Below, one piece after another: positions 15,845 through 24,678 of a stretch of DNA of 64,000 bases. The stretch covers positions 35,003 to 99,002 of the forward strand of contig CBFHVA010000010.1 of assembly GCA_965659415.1 (NCBI GenBank), written 5' to 3'. Made by a program: the position numbers and the translations under genes. Origin of the DNA: Phaeocystidibacter sp965659415. GTDB taxonomy: Bacteria; Bacteroidota; Bacteroidia; Flavobacteriales; Schleiferiaceae. The notes below the pieces were generated by a model. It saw only the letters and a list, made by a program, of their open reading frames with translations. It ran no database searches and was not told where the DNA came from. The first letter of the stretch is position 1. Each line of letters starts with the position of its first letter.

Positions 15845-16854
15845 TTAAAATGTTTCTTTGTCTATCTATATTCGGCAGCACTTTATGCTTTGCGCAGCGA
15901 GAGAACATCGTCAGTTTTCGCGATAACCTGGTGCTTACGGCGGTCTTGAACACCAAGGACGAAGCTTTTGACTTCACCAATGATCGAGGACAAACCTTGG
16001 AATATGCCACAGCTCCCATCACCGGACTTGGAATGGGCATAGACTACAAGTGGTTCACCTTTGAATATACCAAGCGACTTAACTCGTTTTCAAATGAGGG
16101 GCTCTACGGTCACACAGAGAATTTCGGTATCGGATTTGGCTTTACCATGCCCAAATGGTACTTCCGAAACTTCTTGGAGATGTACGATGGTTATCACATG
16201 ACCAACCCCGATTTATTGCGCTTTAATTACCTCGACAGTATAGGAAGTTATCCCTATCGGCCTGATATATCTACATTCAGATATCTGGCTACTTTCAATT
16301 GGATTTTTAACAGTGATACCTACTCGAGTATGGCTAGTTTATGGCAGCTCGAACGCCAAGAATCCAGCGCTGGATCGTGGGTTGCTGGTGTGACCTATTC
16401 ATTGAATGGCATATTTGGAGATAGTGCCTTTATTCCAGAAATCCAATCCATCAATTTTCAAGATGCGGCAGGCATTTCTGCAGTGGGTAATCAGACAGTT
16501 ACAGCCAATATCGGTTATCAATACACTTTTGTGTTGAGCAATTCTAAAAAGTGGTTCGTCCACCTAGGCTGGACGCCAGGTTTCGGCGCCCACTGGGGTT
16601 CGGCGTACAGCAACGGGACCGATGAGTTCCGACGATACGGCCCCCAATTCGCCCTCAGTTCTGAGGCTCGTTTTATTGTGGGTTACAACGGGGATAATTG
16701 GTATTATGGATTCACGGCCATCAGCTATGGGACGATAGAGGGTACGGGAAACAACCCAATATCCAGCTTTAACAATTACAACAGAGTATACTTGGGTTAT
16801 CGATTTAGCTTGCCCGAAAAGGTGAGCAAGAATCTTGAAAAGATAGGATTATGA
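15841..16854 (+). CDS. DUF4421-like predicted outer-membrane beta-barrel protein (1)
   Basis: A 337-residue exported protein (signal peptide ending TLCFAQ). It is rich in aromatic residues in alternating patterns (DYKWFTFEYTKRL, PKWYFRNFLEMYDGYH) and ends in GYRFSLPEKV, consistent with an outer-membrane barrel of the DUF4421 type known in Bacteroidota. It is a clear paralogue of the product of 17593-18591; shared features include YP(Y/L)xPD, TYS...LWQ and SAGS. It overlaps both neighbours by 4 nt, one of them the ATPase gene, so expression is tightly coupled to the ABC transporter. The function is unknown. Confidence 0.7.
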   Translation: MIKMFLCLSIFGSTLCFAQRENIVSFRDNLVLTAVLNTKDEAFDFTNDRGQTLEYATAPITGLGMGIDYKWFTFEYTKRLNSFSNEGLYGHTENFGIGFGFTMPKWYFRNFLEMYDGYHMTNPDLLRFNYLDSIGSYPYRPDISTFRYLATFNWIFNSDTYSSMASLWQLERQESSAGSWVAGVTYSLNGIFGDSAFIPEIQSINFQDAAGISAVGNQTVTANIGYQYTFVLSNSKKWFVHLGWTPGFGAHWGSAYSNGTDEFRRYGPQFALSSEARFIVGYNGDNWYYGFTAISYGTIEGTGNNPISSFNNYNRVYLGYRFSLPEKVSKNLEKIGL

Positions 16855-17552
16855 GCAGCTTAGAAACGGTAGTTGAGGTAAAGAATCTTCACAAAACCTA
16901 TGATGCAGATGCTGTTGCGGTGCATGCTGTGGATGGAGTTAACTTGGAGATTCGTGAAGGTGAGTTTACGGCCATTGTAGGCCCGTCGGGATGCGGGAAA
17001 ACAACCCTTCTAAATATGATCGGTGGCTTAGACCGCCCTACCCAAGGGGATATTATTGTGAATGACGTGCACATTCAATCGCTACGCGAGAATGACCTCA
17101 TAGACTTTCGACTGAGAAATATCGGATTCGTTTTCCAAGCTTATAATCTCCTACCCGTACTTACCGCCCAAGAGAATACCGCGTTTATTATGCAGTTGCA
17201 GGGTGTGCCTAAAGAGGAAAGAGCAGCTCGAGCTCGTCAGCTTCTACATGCGGTTGGGTTAGAAGGTCGAGAAGGAGATAAACCCTCCCAACTCTCGGGT
17301 GGACAACAACAACGAGTGGCGGTAGCGCGGGCCTTGGCTTCTCGTCCGCGGTTTGTAATTGCAGATGAGCCAACGGCAAACCTAGATAGTCACTCTACCT
17401 CCAAATTGTTGGATATCATGGCCGAGCTCAATAGAGAAGAGAAAATTACTTTCGTTTTTGCGACACACGACCAAAGAGTCATTGATAAAGCACGAAGAGT
17501 GATTACTTTAGAAGATGGAAAGGTGATAAACGACGAAAAACGCGTTAACTAG
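16851..17552 (+). CDS. LolD/MacB-type ABC transporter ATP-binding protein
   Basis: A 233-residue nucleotide-binding protein. Walker A GPSGCGKTT at residues 44-52, Q-loop glutamine at 96 (FVFQAYNLLP), signature LSGGQQQR from 148, Walker B FVIADEP followed by TANLD, and the switch His in FATHD. The sequence class is that of LolD/MacB ATPases that pair with FtsX-type permeases, matching the two permease genes upstream. It is unusual that a barrel gene separates permeases from ATPase and a second follows. It overlaps the upstream gene by ATGA. Confidence 0.93.
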   Translation: MSSLETVVEVKNLHKTYDADAVAVHAVDGVNLEIREGEFTAIVGPSGCGKTTLLNMIGGLDRPTQGDIIVNDVHIQSLRENDLIDFRLRNIGFVFQAYNLLPVLTAQENTAFIMQLQGVPKEERAARARQLLHAVGLEGREGDKPSQLSGGQQQRVAVARALASRPRFVIADEPTANLDSHSTSKLLDIMAELNREEKITFVFATHDQRVIDKARRVITLEDGKVINDEKRVN

Positions 17553-17592
17553 TATCAGAGCTTTCGGGAAACATACCATCTTCATTTTTACA

Positions 17593-18591
17593 ATGCTCTC
17601 CGTTCTTGCGGCCCCTGTAGGAATAGCACAGCAGGATAGTTCCTATATCACAGATTATCGCGATTTCGGAAATTTGAGCTTGGCGTTAGAGCAAAAGGCT
17701 AATACCCTCTCGTTGGTTAACCGAGGCGGTGATTTTATCCAGCTCAGAACAAACAACGGACTCCCCCAGTACGGGATTATGTTCAGTTATAAGTGGTTGA
17801 ACGCGTGGGCGACGACCTCGATAGGTAATGCGACTTACAGCAATCCCTTGAGAGGAAAAACCGACAACTTAGGTTTAGCAGTGGGCTATACAGGCGACCA
17901 TTGGTGGATGCGGGTGTTTTACGAGCGATACACTGGGTTTCATGTGGCCAATCCAGAAGCGTATGACCCGAATTGGTTTGACACCCAAACAAACTATCCA
18001 TTGCTTCCTGATTTAACGACTCATACCGTATATGCCAATGCATACTATGGATTCAATGAAGAGACCTATTCGCACCGTGCGTTCTTGTGGCAGAGCCAGG
18101 CTCAGAAGAAGTCGGCCGGAAGCTTTTTGATCGGAGTATCAGCTGGTTACGACCGTGTGGCTGCGGACTCTTTAATCGTTCCCAGTGTAGCGATTCCTCA
18201 ATTTTATTCGATTCGCAATATTTCGGGATATGAGACTATCACCATTGGCACCAACATAGGATATACCCACACTTGGGCTTTTAACCGACGATGGTCTTTA
18301 GGATTGATGTTTGCCCCAGGAATTGCCACCTCTTATGGACGTACCGAAGAACTGGGAGTCCCTTCAAGAGAATTATCGCTTGATTTTGGGGCTATGGCTG
18401 AAGGGCGTTTCATATTGTCATATCATCACGAAAGATGGTACGGTGGAATCGCGGCGAATGCTTATATTCTTACGAAGCCTTTGGGTAGTGATTTCTTTAA
18501 TAATGCCCACACCTATATCCGATTTAACGTAGGATATAGACTAGACATGCCGACAATGCCATTCCTTCGTCCGTTTGGATTGTCCGACTAA
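17593..18591 (+). CDS. DUF4421-like predicted outer-membrane beta-barrel protein (2)
   Basis: A paralogue of the protein from 15841-16854, with matching aromatic barrel-like segments and shared YPLLPD, TYS...LWQ and SAGS motifs. From the ATG at 17593 the protein has 332 residues but only a stub of a signal peptide (MLSVLAAPVGIAQQ). The frame is open upstream to a TAA at 17527, and reading from ATC at 17554 gives a textbook signal peptide: basic start (IRAFGKH), hydrophobic core, cleavage after GIAQ. No ATG, GTG or TTG exists in that stretch, so a non-AUG start one base after the ATPase stop codon is possible. Confidence 0.68.
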   Translation: MLSVLAAPVGIAQQDSSYITDYRDFGNLSLALEQKANTLSLVNRGGDFIQLRTNNGLPQYGIMFSYKWLNAWATTSIGNATYSNPLRGKTDNLGLAVGYTGDHWWMRVFYERYTGFHVANPEAYDPNWFDTQTNYPLLPDLTTHTVYANAYYGFNEETYSHRAFLWQSQAQKKSAGSFLIGVSAGYDRVAADSLIVPSVAIPQFYSIRNISGYETITIGTNIGYTHTWAFNRRWSLGLMFAPGIATSYGRTEELGVPSRELSLDFGAMAEGRFILSYHHERWYGGIAANAYILTKPLGSDFFNNAHTYIRFNVGYRLDMPTMPFLRPFGLSD

Positions 18592-18593
18592 TC

Positions 18594-19781
18594 ATGAAAA
18601 CGCTAATTCAGACCCTGTTCTTGGTATGCATTTCCACAACGGCATTTGCACAATCTGTTCAAGTGGGAGGGTATCTGAAGTATTTACCGTCACATACTTT
18701 CGTGAATAAGGGCGTTCTTCCGCCAATATTTGAAGATGCCTTTCCGTCTTCTTTTGGCGACCATCTCATTCACAATCGACTAAATATTAGCCTGGAGTCT
18801 GCCACATATCAAGCTTGGTCTGTTAACCTCGGCATGCGCAATCGAGTATTTTGGGGCTATCAAGCCAATACGGATGCTTTTAAATTGGCCTTGGAGGAAG
18901 ACCCTGGATTGGTTGATTTGCGTTGGTTATGGAATCCCAATGGTCAAATACTCTTCCACACCGAAGTTGATCGGTTGAACTTCTCTTACCAAAGCAATCG
19001 ATTTACCTTGAGAGTTGGGCGGCAACGAATCAATTGGGGGATACATAATGTGTTCAATCCTAACGACATTTTCAATCAGTACAATTACTTCGACTTTGAC
19101 TACGAAGAGCGTCCAGGTGCCGACGCTATCTATACGCAGTATTACTTGGATGATGGCTTCTCTTCATTTGAGTTAGCCTTCTCTCCCAATTTCGAAACGA
19201 CCGAGGAAAGCACTGCCGCACTTTTGTATCGTTCCAATTGGAGGGGATATGATTGGCAGGTACTTGCAGGATATGCATTCTATGATCTTGTACTCGGAGG
19301 TGGATGGGCTGGTAACCTAGGAAGAGCAGGATTTAAGGGCGAAGCGGCATATTATCACAGTACGGACACAGCGTTAAGTGAGAGCAATTTTACAGGAACC
19401 TTGGGTGTCGATTACATGTTCAATAATGGCGTCTACGGAAGCGTCTCATACTTGTACAATGGACTGGGTTCGCTTAATCCGAGCGTGCTGGATCAACTTT
19501 CATTGAGACAAACTCGCTTGTCATCCAAGAATATATTTCCATATCGCCACACAATCATGTTGAGCACCTCCTATACGCTCAGCATGTTATGGACCATTGA
19601 TTTAGCCTGGTTTCAATCGCACAATTTCGACCAATCGGCCTTCGTGCCTGGCCTTCGTTATAGCATTTCTAATAACTGGGACGCCATGATACTTGCTCAG
19701 GTGTTCAGTGTTCGAACGGAGTCTGACAGAATTGCGCTGTTTACTTCGGCGATTTTTGCTCGAGTGAAGTGGAGCTTCTAA
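18594..19781 (+). CDS. Porin-like outer-membrane beta-barrel protein
   Basis: A 395-residue exported protein (signal peptide ending TTAFAQ). The body alternates polar and aromatic residues in strand-like runs (LNFSYQSNRFTLRVGRQRINWG), followed by NPNDIFNQYNYFDFDYEERPGAD, and it ends in ARVKWSF, a terminal aromatic expected for outer-membrane insertion. The RxxWG...NPxD pattern recalls porin families such as DUF1302-like proteins, which accompany LolA-like proteins in other bacteria; this similarity is from memory and needs a profile search. It starts 3 nt after the second DUF4421 gene and is the last gene of the operon, so it may form the outer-membrane exit. Confidence 0.7.
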   Translation: MKTLIQTLFLVCISTTAFAQSVQVGGYLKYLPSHTFVNKGVLPPIFEDAFPSSFGDHLIHNRLNISLESATYQAWSVNLGMRNRVFWGYQANTDAFKLALEEDPGLVDLRWLWNPNGQILFHTEVDRLNFSYQSNRFTLRVGRQRINWGIHNVFNPNDIFNQYNYFDFDYEERPGADAIYTQYYLDDGFSSFELAFSPNFETTEESTAALLYRSNWRGYDWQVLAGYAFYDLVLGGGWAGNLGRAGFKGEAAYYHSTDTALSESNFTGTLGVDYMFNNGVYGSVSYLYNGLGSLNPSVLDQLSLRQTRLSSKNIFPYRHTIMLSTSYTLSMLWTIDLAWFQSHNFDQSAFVPGLRYSISNNWDAMILAQVFSVRTESDRIALFTSAIFARVKWSF

Positions 19782-20275
19782 TCGTGACAATGCGAATGAT
19801 TATTAGCCTAGAGCCACTTACTAGCGTAGGCTCAAAACAAAAGAAAGATAGGGGAGAGACATCTGGGAGAGATACCTCTGGACGGTTAGGATGGTGAAAC
19901 TGCGGCAAGTTTGTGTGGTTGCCCGGGGCGAGTTCCCTCGACCCCAATTCAAGTTCGGGAATGTTCAAAGGTTTTCCGGAGGGTAAACGGATAAGTTCAG
20001 ATTGAGTGGCAAATAGTCATTTGATGCCTTGAGAATCGAGATGTGTGGAATTGAATTCAGAACTTTAAACTGGGGACAGGGGTGCTCGCCCCATGGGGAG
20101 CAACCCCACCTCCCGAAACGAGTCCGCGCCACACAACCCCATAAACCCCAGAAAATGTTCCTTGCCCGCCTTTATGAACACAAGTGTCAGCACCAAGCAG
20201 CACCAACCGGGTAATCGTCTACTAATAAAAAACCCCGACAAGATGCCGGGGTTCCATTGGTTTGGTGTGTATCTC
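19782..20275. other. Intergenic region with several hairpins, no gene seen
   Basis: Nearly 500 nt without a convincing ORF. Structures include GAGCC/GGCTC (19811-19833), GGGGCGAG with CTCGaCCCC (19925-19945), and a strong compound hairpin at 20079-20107 (GGGGTGCT, GCCCC, GGGG, AGCA, CCCC). CTGGGG at 20070 and CCCCAG at 20146 could close a larger structure. It resembles the hairpin-rich gaps near 6.1 and 11.2 kb but is not an obvious copy. It holds the terminator of the minus-strand lipoprotein gene. Confidence 0.5.
20225..20253 (-). terminator. Terminator of the LPP20-like lipoprotein gene
   Basis: On the minus strand AACCCCG (20253-20247) pairs with CGGGGTT (20237-20231), followed by a T-run (complement of the A-run at 20227-20232). 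It lies about 22 nt after the stop codon at 20276. Confidence 0.8.
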
Positions 20276-20860
20276 CTATCGATTGTTGCGATAGTTTTCC
20301 ATTTCTTCTTCAAAAGTCTCTTTGAAGCGCTCGTAATTGTAATCAATGCGGATTACTTCGTCTTCGCTCAAAGATTGGTAGTAGAGCTCAGCCAAATTCT
20401 CAGCGCTCAACTCAATTGCCACATAGTAACGGTACATATCGTCACCGCTATCGCGATTTACTCGTGTGTTTACTTCGCAAATCTGACGAATACCACGAAG
20501 CGTTTGATTCACAACTGTGCGCGCGTTTTCTTCGAAGCGCTCAAGAACTTCTTCACGGTTGTTCAGCTCACGCGACATTACATAGTTGTCGCCAACCAAT
20601 TTCATAACACTCTCGATATCTCCTGCAAGCTGAGCTTTTGCATTGCTCATAGCCTTGCGCTTGGCCGTCATCATGTCGATGCTTTCCCCAAAAGCGTTAG
20701 CTCTAAAGGCTTCGTCATCTGTAAAGTATTCAGGGCCGGAGCAAGGAATATTGATGACTACTTCATCTTCTTGGACTACTGGGTCTGAACTTCCGCAGGC
20801 TACCATCACCATGGCTGAGAAAATGACAGCTGCTAATCTGTAGGTGGTTTTAAGCTTCAT
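20276..20860 (-). CDS. LPP20-like lipoprotein
   Basis: A 194-residue lipoprotein (lipobox MVAC, Cys about residue 22). The middle matches the LPP20 pattern: conserved PCSGPEYFTDDEAFRA, then AKRKAMSNAKAQLAGDIES, an amphipathic helix leading into a beta region (YRYYVAIEL). Such proteins are outer-membrane-associated with uncharacterised roles in most bacteria. The Glu/Arg/Asn-rich C-terminus is charged and probably helical. It has its own terminator and is divergent from the AddB-like gene, so it is monocistronic. Confidence 0.75.
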   Translation of the reverse strand: MKLKTTYRLAAVIFSAMVMVACGSSDPVVQEDEVVINIPCSGPEYFTDDEAFRANAFGESIDMMTAKRKAMSNAKAQLAGDIESVMKLVGDNYVMSRELNNREEVLERFEENARTVVNQTLRGIRQICEVNTRVNRDSGDDMYRYYVAIELSAENLAELYYQSLSEDEVIRIDYNYERFKETFEEEMENYRNNR

Positions 20861-20949
20861 AGTTACTCTGTATTTACGTTGTGCGATTTTACTTGATTGT
20901 ATTACCTTTCTCTTTGCGAATGTAGGTTAATATCTCTTTTGAAAAGACC

Positions 20950-23763
20950 ATGCCAAACCCCTTCTTAAATCGTGTTGCTGACTATCTTTTAAAGAATCAC
21001 GAGTATAATTTATCAAAGATTCTGGTGGTATTGCCTAGTCAACGTGCAGGATTATTCCTTCGCAGGACGCTTTCTCAGAAGATTTCACATCCAACATTGG
21101 GTCCGAAGATTAAGATGGTCGATCAAATGGCTTCTGAGATTTCGGGCCTCCAAATGAGTGATGCGTTGACTCTCAACTTTGAGCTGTACAACAGCTATAA
21201 ACAGGTATTCGGAACAGGTGCAGATTCTTTTGAGGAATTCATGCGATGGAGTTCGCGCTTATTGCAGGATTTTAATGAGATAGACAGATACTTGATTGAT
21301 GCAAATCAGCTTTTCGTTAACCTGATTGATATAAAGAAGTTGGAAAGTTGGGGCGTAGATGCAGAAACTCCTGAGATGATTGATCAGTTTGTTGCCTTCT
21401 GGAAGAAGCTGTCACCCCTGTATCATCAATACCGAGAAACGCTTATCGAGAAGGGCCTGGCCTATCAAGGCATGATGTTCCGCCGAGCCGCGGAAAGAAT
21501 CAAGAGCGACTCTAGCTGGGAGAAGGTACTCTCCGATCAAGGTGCGGAACATGTTGTTTTTGTGGGGTTTAATGCGTTGAATCGAGCTGAAATAACGCTG
21601 ATTCGGTCCGCTTTGGATTCGGGGCTTGGTGATATGCTTTTCGACATAGACACCTATTACTTCGAAGATCCAAATCACGAGGCGGGGATGTTCATTCGGG
21701 AGTATCTGAAGTGGCCTTACTTTCAGAAGAAGGAAGTTTTATTCAAAACAGACAGCCTGAGAGGTGAAGCTAGAGAAATTCATATCATCGGCGTGCCGCG
21801 ACAGCTGGGAATGGCCAAGGCGGCATCGGAAAAATTGAATTTTTTCAAGAGCGAGCTTGGAGAGGGTGAGCTCACAGATCGCTTGGCGCTGGTTCTTGCA
21901 GATGAAGGAATGTTACTACCTACACTCAATAGCCTTCCGGATGAATTTGATGAGGTAAACGTAACAATGGGTTTGCCCCTGAAGTCACTCAACCTTACGA
22001 ACTCTATTGAGGTACTTTTTGAAGCTCATGAACGAGCTATCCGGCTTAAAATTGATGAGAATCGAGCATTTCAGTTCTATCATAAGGATATCGAAAGACT
22101 CATTCTTACCCCTTTTGGACGCTTTATTCTCAATGAAGGCGAGGAAGGAACATCCATCTCGTTGAGCTCTCAAATTAGAAAATACAACGCACCATTTGTA
22201 AGTCCGAAGCGCCTAGCAGAGTGGACGCCGAATGCTCCTTTGTTCTGTACATTACTTTCCGAATTGAAGCCCAATGAACTGCTTCACGCCATGCTGAATG
22301 CCCTTGCAGTATATCACGATAGAGATGAGACTCTGCCAGAAGAGAAGGAAGCGGCGAAGCGTTTGCACGGCGCCACGCGGAAACTCATTGAGCTGTTTTT
22401 TGAGTATGAAAGAGAAACGGATTTAAAAACGGCGCTTTTACTGTTTCGACAGTTGCAGCGAGAAGAAAAGCTCGACTTTTTTGGAGAGCCGCTAAGAGGC
22501 TTGCAAGTAATGGGAGTGTTAGAAACACGCTTGCTGAGTTTCGAAGGATTGGTAATGACACATGTCAATGAAGAGCAACTTCCCGCTGGAAAAACCGACA
22601 ACAGCTTTATTCCCTACGATGTTAAACGATCTTTAGGGCTACCCACCCATCGTGAAAAGGACGCCATTTACGCCTATCACTTTTACCGCTTGTTGCAAGG
22701 AGCCAGTAAGGTGTATCTGCTGTACAACACGGAGAGTCAAGCAATCGGTTCGGGAGAAGCAAGTCGGTTCATTGAGCAAATACGGAAAGAGTTCAAAAGT
22801 TTTAAGCGGACAGAGATTATCGAGGAAGTATACACCACACCTGTGCAGAGATATCAGCTTGCGGAGAGTTTCGAGCTTGAAAAGGGAGATTTTCTCCGAG
22901 ATGCGTTGACGGCGAGAGCTACAAAAGGGATTGCACCTTCGCATTTAGTTCAATGGGTTAGGGATCCTGGCTTGTTTTACAAACGGTACATCATTGGGAT
23001 GCACGAAGCCGATGAGGTGGAAGAGGTCATGGGCGATAGAACAATGGGCAATGTAGTTCATGAAGTGCTGGAGAAATTCTACAAACCATTTATGGGTAGT
23101 TGCCCCCAATCCAGTGATTTTGATCAGTACCTAGCAGGATTAGATCAACATATAGCTCAGTCTTATCGAGAGCAGGTGGGTCGAAATATTGAAGCTACAG
23201 GTCGGAATGCCTTGGTGCTTCACGCCATGAGAGAAATGATTAGTGCTTTTATGAAAAGCGAAAAGAAACGAGCATTAGAGTTTCAAGAGAAAGGTGTTGA
23301 ATGGGAGATTGTGGGCGTTGAAGTTGATTTACGAAGCGAAATCGAAGTGCCAGGAATTGCTTACCCCATCTTGGTGAAAGGGCAAGCGGATCGAGTTGAT
23401 CGAGTGAATGACACCTTAGTGGTGATTGATTATAAAACCGGGATTACTGATGATAAGGACGTTTCTGTGTCGAGTTTGGAAGAGCTGGCCACCGACTCCA
23501 AGAAGGGAAAAGGGTTACAGCTTTTCACGTATGCTTGGCTCCTGTCCAAATCGTTTCCATCCTTTAAATCTTACCGCGCGGGGATCTATGCTTTGAGAGA
23601 TACGGCGAAGGAATTGATTGTTGCGAATATCAAGTCCAAGTCAGACTCGGATATTTCTGCGGACGACATCCAAACCTTTGAGGGAATTCTATCGTCAATA
23701 CTTTACACCATCTTTTCAGAGGAAGGTGTGTTTGCATCGGAACCAAAAACAGAGGAAGAATGA
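20950..23763 (+). CDS. AddB-like PD-(D/E)XK nuclease
   Basis: A 937-residue protein of the AddB/RexB-like type, the nuclease half of the AddAB double-strand-break resection complex. The N-terminus ILVVLPSQRAGLFLRRTL resembles the inactive helicase-like start of Bacteroidota AddB. The C-terminal domain has the RecB-family nuclease motifs: GNVVHEVLEKF (His about residue 703), an Asp in GQADRVD (about 818) and VIDYKTG with the catalytic D-x-K (about 827). No Fe-S cysteine cluster is evident. The usual partner, an AddA/UvrD-type helicase, is not adjacent within this window. The downstream small gene overlaps by 4 nt. Confidence 0.85.
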   Translation: MPNPFLNRVADYLLKNHEYNLSKILVVLPSQRAGLFLRRTLSQKISHPTLGPKIKMVDQMASEISGLQMSDALTLNFELYNSYKQVFGTGADSFEEFMRWSSRLLQDFNEIDRYLIDANQLFVNLIDIKKLESWGVDAETPEMIDQFVAFWKKLSPLYHQYRETLIEKGLAYQGMMFRRAAERIKSDSSWEKVLSDQGAEHVVFVGFNALNRAEITLIRSALDSGLGDMLFDIDTYYFEDPNHEAGMFIREYLKWPYFQKKEVLFKTDSLRGEAREIHIIGVPRQLGMAKAASEKLNFFKSELGEGELTDRLALVLADEGMLLPTLNSLPDEFDEVNVTMGLPLKSLNLTNSIEVLFEAHERAIRLKIDENRAFQFYHKDIERLILTPFGRFILNEGEEGTSISLSSQIRKYNAPFVSPKRLAEWTPNAPLFCTLLSELKPNELLHAMLNALAVYHDRDETLPEEKEAAKRLHGATRKLIELFFEYERETDLKTALLLFRQLQREEKLDFFGEPLRGLQVMGVLETRLLSFEGLVMTHVNEEQLPAGKTDNSFIPYDVKRSLGLPTHREKDAIYAYHFYRLLQGASKVYLLYNTESQAIGSGEASRFIEQIRKEFKSFKRTEIIEEVYTTPVQRYQLAESFELEKGDFLRDALTARATKGIAPSHLVQWVRDPGLFYKRYIIGMHEADEVEEVMGDRTMGNVVHEVLEKFYKPFMGSCPQSSDFDQYLAGLDQHIAQSYREQVGRNIEATGRNALVLHAMREMISAFMKSEKKRALEFQEKGVEWEIVGVEVDLRSEIEVPGIAYPILVKGQADRVDRVNDTLVVIDYKTGITDDKDVSVSSLEELATDSKKGKGLQLFTYAWLLSKSFPSFKSYRAGIYALRDTAKELIVANIKSKSDSDISADDIQTFEGILSSILYTIFSEEGVFASEPKTEEE

Positions 23764-24074
23764 AGAAGGTATTGACCATATTGATTTTGAGCCTACCCTT
23801 TTATAGCTGGTCGCAGTCGGAGCCTGATGCGCCAGGTGTTGTAGTGTGCAGTCCAACGATTCTAGAAGAAGTGGTAGACACCAACACTACGACCGTAGAC
23901 GTGAGTTTGGTGGTAATATCTCAAAGTGAATCTGCTTGGTGTGTAGGGCCCCAAGCTACCGTGACGCCTACATTGAATGAGTTGTCTAAGGATGAGCCCG
24001 ATATCATGCTGAATCGCCAAACCAGCGGATTCAAAATGAACGGTCAGTTTCTCCAGTATTTAGCTCGAAGGTAG
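23760..24074 (+). CDS. Small secreted protein of unknown function
   Basis: A 104-residue predicted exported protein: signal peptide (LILSLPFYSWSQ), then a short acidic region with two cysteines about 40 residues apart (VVVCSPT and SAWCVGPQ) that could form a disulfide. It ends in RQTSGFKMNGQFLQYLARR. The start overlaps the AddB-like stop (ATGA), implying co-transcription. No family was recognised. Confidence 0.6.
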   Translation: MKKVLTILILSLPFYSWSQSEPDAPGVVVCSPTILEEVVDTNTTTVDVSLVVISQSESAWCVGPQATVTPTLNELSKDEPDIMLNRQTSGFKMNGQFLQYLARR

Positions 24075-24081
24075 CCTGTAG

Positions 24082-24678
24082 TCAGACTTTTCTGCGGTCC
24101 ATCATGGCCGCCACGTACTTCCCGAGGATATCGAATTCCAGATTTACCCTATCGCCAACTTTTAATCGGTGAAAGTTAGTGTGCTCCCATGTGTAGGGAA
24201 TCAAGCTGATGCTGAAAGAAGTTGGGGTGGAATCGACTACGGTCAGGCTCGTGCCGTTCACACAAATGGAACCTTTAGGAACCGTCATGTGATTGAGGTC
24301 TTCCTCATGAGATATGTGGACATTCCATGAGCCATCTACACTCTCGATGGCTTTCACTACGCCTGTAGTGTCTACATGACCCTGAACAATATGCCCATCT
24401 AAACGGCCATTGGCGACCATACATCTTTCGATGTTGATGTTATCACCAACCTTCCAATCACCGAGGTTGGTTTTCTTCATGGTTTCGTCGATGGCCGTTA
24501 CTCGATACAGGCCCTCTGACGGAAAATCCACCACGGTTAAACAAGCCCCGTTGTGAGCTACACTTTGGTCTATTTTCAACTCTGAGGTGATGTCAGATTG
24601 TAAATCGATATGAAAGTTGGTGCCCTCTTGAGTGATTTGTTTTACCTCACCTAGGGTTTCAATAATACCTGTAAACAT
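24082..24678 (-). CDS. ribE: Riboflavin synthase (alpha subunit)
   Basis: A 198-residue enzyme that dismutates two 6,7-dimethyl-8-ribityllumazine molecules into riboflavin plus a pyrimidinedione. It starts MFTGIIETLGEV, the family signature, and consists of two homologous lumazine-binding domains (residues about 1-90 and 95-190) with GACLTVVD in the first and GTSLTVVD in the second. VQGHVDTTG is also typical. Its start overlaps the stop of the CHU_C protein gene upstream by one base (TAATG), so it may be expressed by read-through from that gene. Confidence 0.96.
   Translation of the reverse strand: MFTGIIETLGEVKQITQEGTNFHIDLQSDITSELKIDQSVAHNGACLTVVDFPSEGLYRVTAIDETMKKTNLGDWKVGDNINIERCMVANGRLDGHIVQGHVDTTGVVKAIESVDGSWNVHISHEEDLNHMTVPKGSICVNGTSLTVVDSTPTSFSISLIPYTWEHTNFHRLKVGDRVNLEFDILGKYVAAMMDRRKV

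Noticed and set aside
20070..20151. Structured non-coding RNA gene
   Set aside because: Several hairpins are visible but no promoter or known RNA family is recognisable; kept only as a structured intergenic region.
20093..20788. 231-codon plus-strand frame
   Set aside because: Mostly antisense to the LPP20-like lipoprotein and crosses its terminator; no family features.
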